Assembly (NCBI GenBank): GCA_031411575.1 | Contig: JANOBJ010000301.1 | Coordinates: forward strand, 1 to 6,328 | Direction of reading: 5' to 3' | From: JANOBJ01 sp031411575 | GTDB taxonomy: Bacteria; Pseudomonadota; Gammaproteobacteria; Burkholderiales; Burkholderiaceae_C | DNA length: 6,328 nt | Part shown: positions 5,149 through 6,328 of the stretch, one piece after another | How positions within the stretch are numbered: the first letter of the stretch is position 1 | Layout of the letters: each line of letters begins with the position of its first letter | Made by a program: the position numbers and the translations under genes | The notes under the pieces: generated by a model | What the model saw: only the letters and a program-made list of their open reading frames with translations | What the model was told of the DNA's origin: nothing | Database searches by the model: none

Positions 5149-6328
5149 ATGAACACATTCACAGTACCTGCAAGGCTCGTTCTGGCCCTGGGCTTGGCTG
5201 GCGCATTGTCGGCGCAAGCCCAGATGATGTGCCCGGCGCGTCTGGCACCGGGCAGCGTGATACCGGACCCACCGATGGTCAGGGCCAGCAACGGCGTGAT
5301 CGGCGGCACGCTGGTGGCGCACTTTGACGGCGACCCGACTGTCGGCCGCGAAGGCCGGTATTGCCTGATGTACTCCGGCGACCCGACCAAGCCGCCCCTG
5401 GAGGCCCCGGTGTTCCGGCTGGCACCGGGCGAGCGCATCGGCTTCAGCCTGGTCAACCGCATGCCCAACACCGCGCCGACCGCGGTGCACGGCTGGAACC
5501 CGGCGCTCAATCCGCCCGGCAGCAACACCTCGCCGTGCAGCCCGCAGGCCGTGATGCAGCAGTTCAGCGCCAACCTGCATTTCCACGGTACCAACGTCAA
5601 GCCGGTGTGCGGGTCGGACGAGGCCATCACCACGCTGGCGGCGCCCCAGGGGGCGGCCTGGCAGTACAACTTCGCGATCCCCGACAACGTCGCGCCGGGT
5701 CTGGACTGGTACCACCCGCACGTGCATGGCATCGCGCAGGAACAAATCCTGGGCGGCATGACGGGCGCGCTGGTGATCGATTCGCCCAACCAGATGCCCA
5801 ACGTGGTGGGGGGCTTGCGCGAGCGCATCCTGATGGTGCGCGACCAGGACCCGGACCCGGCGCCGCCCGGCGTGCGCTTCATCGACCGGCCCGACGTGAT
5901 CGAAGCGCTGGGCGTGCCGCGCCAGCAGCGCGAGATTCTGGACGCCAACGGCCTGCCCGCCTCCAATGCCCTTCTCAACACCCTGCTGGCCGGCGGCACG
6001 GTGCTGACGCGCAGCGCCGAAGCCCCCGACACCGCGGCCCTGCCCAGCGTGGTGCCACCGTGGAAAGACCTCTCGGTCAACAAGGTCCAGGTGAAGTTCG
6101 CGCCGAGTGCCGGCGGCATTGCCGGCTATACGCCGCCCGGCGTGGTGCGCATGGAGGCGGCCAGCGAGTTCTGGCGCGTGGCCAATGCGTCGGCCGACAG
6201 CTATGTGCGGCTGCAGGTGCGCTTCACGGTGAACGGCACGACCACGCCGCAGGTGCTGCGCGTGGTGGCGATGGACGGTATTCCCGTCTCGGCGCCGACC
6301 GGCCAGCTGCTGTTTGACGACAACACGC
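5149..6328 (+). CDS. Secreted multicopper oxidase, C-terminus beyond window
   Basis: The frame opens at ATG 5149 and stays open to the edge (393 codons), with GGGGAGG at 5138-5144 as SD. Residues 1-24 are a Sec signal (hydrophobic VLALGLAGALSAQA, cleavage after A24). NLHFHGTNV (142-150) holds H144 and H146, and WYHPHVHG (187-194) holds H189 and H191: the two N-terminal HxH copper motifs for the type 2/type 3 trinuclear centre. GGMTGALVI (202-210) follows, as in the first cupredoxin domain. A second cupredoxin-like region begins about residue 310. The C-terminal HxxHxH and HCH motifs and the type 1 site would lie beyond 6328, so a working enzyme cannot be confirmed. Four cysteines in the mature N-terminus (28, 72, 130, 154) may form disulfides. 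Multicopper oxidases reduce O2 to water while oxidising phenols or metals such as Cu(I) or Mn(II); the substrate is not readable here. Confidence 0.92.
   Translation, partial: MNTFTVPARLVLALGLAGALSAQAQMMCPARLAPGSVIPDPPMVRASNGVIGGTLVAHFDGDPTVGREGRYCLMYSGDPTKPPLEAPVFRLAPGERIGFSLVNRMPNTAPTAVHGWNPALNPPGSNTSPCSPQAVMQQFSANLHFHGTNVKPVCGSDEAITTLAAPQGAAWQYNFAIPDNVAPGLDWYHPHVHGIAQEQILGGMTGALVIDSPNQMPNVVGGLRERILMVRDQDPDPAPPGVRFIDRPDVIEALGVPRQQREILDANGLPASNALLNTLLAGGTVLTRSAEAPDTAALPSVVPPWKDLSVNKVQVKFAPSAGGIAGYTPPGVVRMEAASEFWRVANASADSYVRLQVRFTVNGTTTPQVLRVVAMDGIPVSAPTGQLLFDDNT

Noticed and set aside
4907..5158. Small minus-strand open frame with a cysteine-rich C-terminus
   Set aside because: It covers the 14-bp inverted repeat and oxidase SD, has no SD of its own, and codon use is not gene-like.
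5064..6119. Long minus-strand open frame opposite the oxidase
   Set aside because: Antisense shadow of a GC3-rich gene, with no recognisable domain and no SD.
5361..6317. Long open frame (318 codons) within the oxidase gene on the same strand
   Set aside because: Its Gly/Ala/Arg-rich product is a typical shadow in GC-rich DNA; the overlapping frame has copper motifs and a signal peptide.

Overview
The window reads as chromosomal DNA of a GC-rich betaproteobacterium, most likely Burkholderiales and plausibly Comamonadaceae. This rests on GC-rich third codon positions, the tRNA-Gly(CCC) sequence, the style of the scoAB operon and the secreted proteins. The taxonomic call is an inference from sequence character, not from a database match.

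Region 1 (1-1944): a PAS plus LuxR-type regulator, cut off by the window edge, runs leftward. It is divergent from a two-gene operon for the two subunits of a 3-oxoacid (succinyl-CoA:acetoacetate type) CoA-transferase, scoA and scoB. The 74-bp divergent gap holds a perfect 10-bp inverted repeat built around two TACGTA cores, a strong candidate operator for the regulator. Region 2 (1945-3324): a leftward gene for an unrecognised secreted protein with a clear signal peptide and six cysteines. It has a good SD and a plausible sigma-70 promoter in an AT-richer 306-bp gap that also carries an inverted repeat and a tandem repeat.

Region 3 (3325-4490): a leftward GntR/FCD repressor gene preceded by the 3' half of an isochorismatase-like cysteine hydrolase gene. 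The hydrolase has lost its N-terminal half, including the catalytic Asp. A GntR-style palindrome (ATCTTG-N4-CAAGAT) lies just upstream. This looks like the scar of an internal deletion: a former catabolic or transport operon reduced to operator, hydrolase tail and regulator. Region 4 (4579-4668): a leftward tRNA-Gly(CCC) with encoded CCA, a perfect TATAAT -10 box and an unusual mismatch in the anticodon stem.

Region 5 (4669-6328): about 480 bp without a gene, holding several palindromes, the strongest a 14-bp perfect inverted repeat with a 13-nt loop. It is followed by a rightward secreted multicopper oxidase gene that runs off the window. No CRISPR array, insertion sequence, integrase or complete new defence-type system is visible. 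The most notable unexplained items are the deletion scar with its retained operator, the nested dyad before the oxidase, the divergent scoAB operator and the unknown secreted protein.
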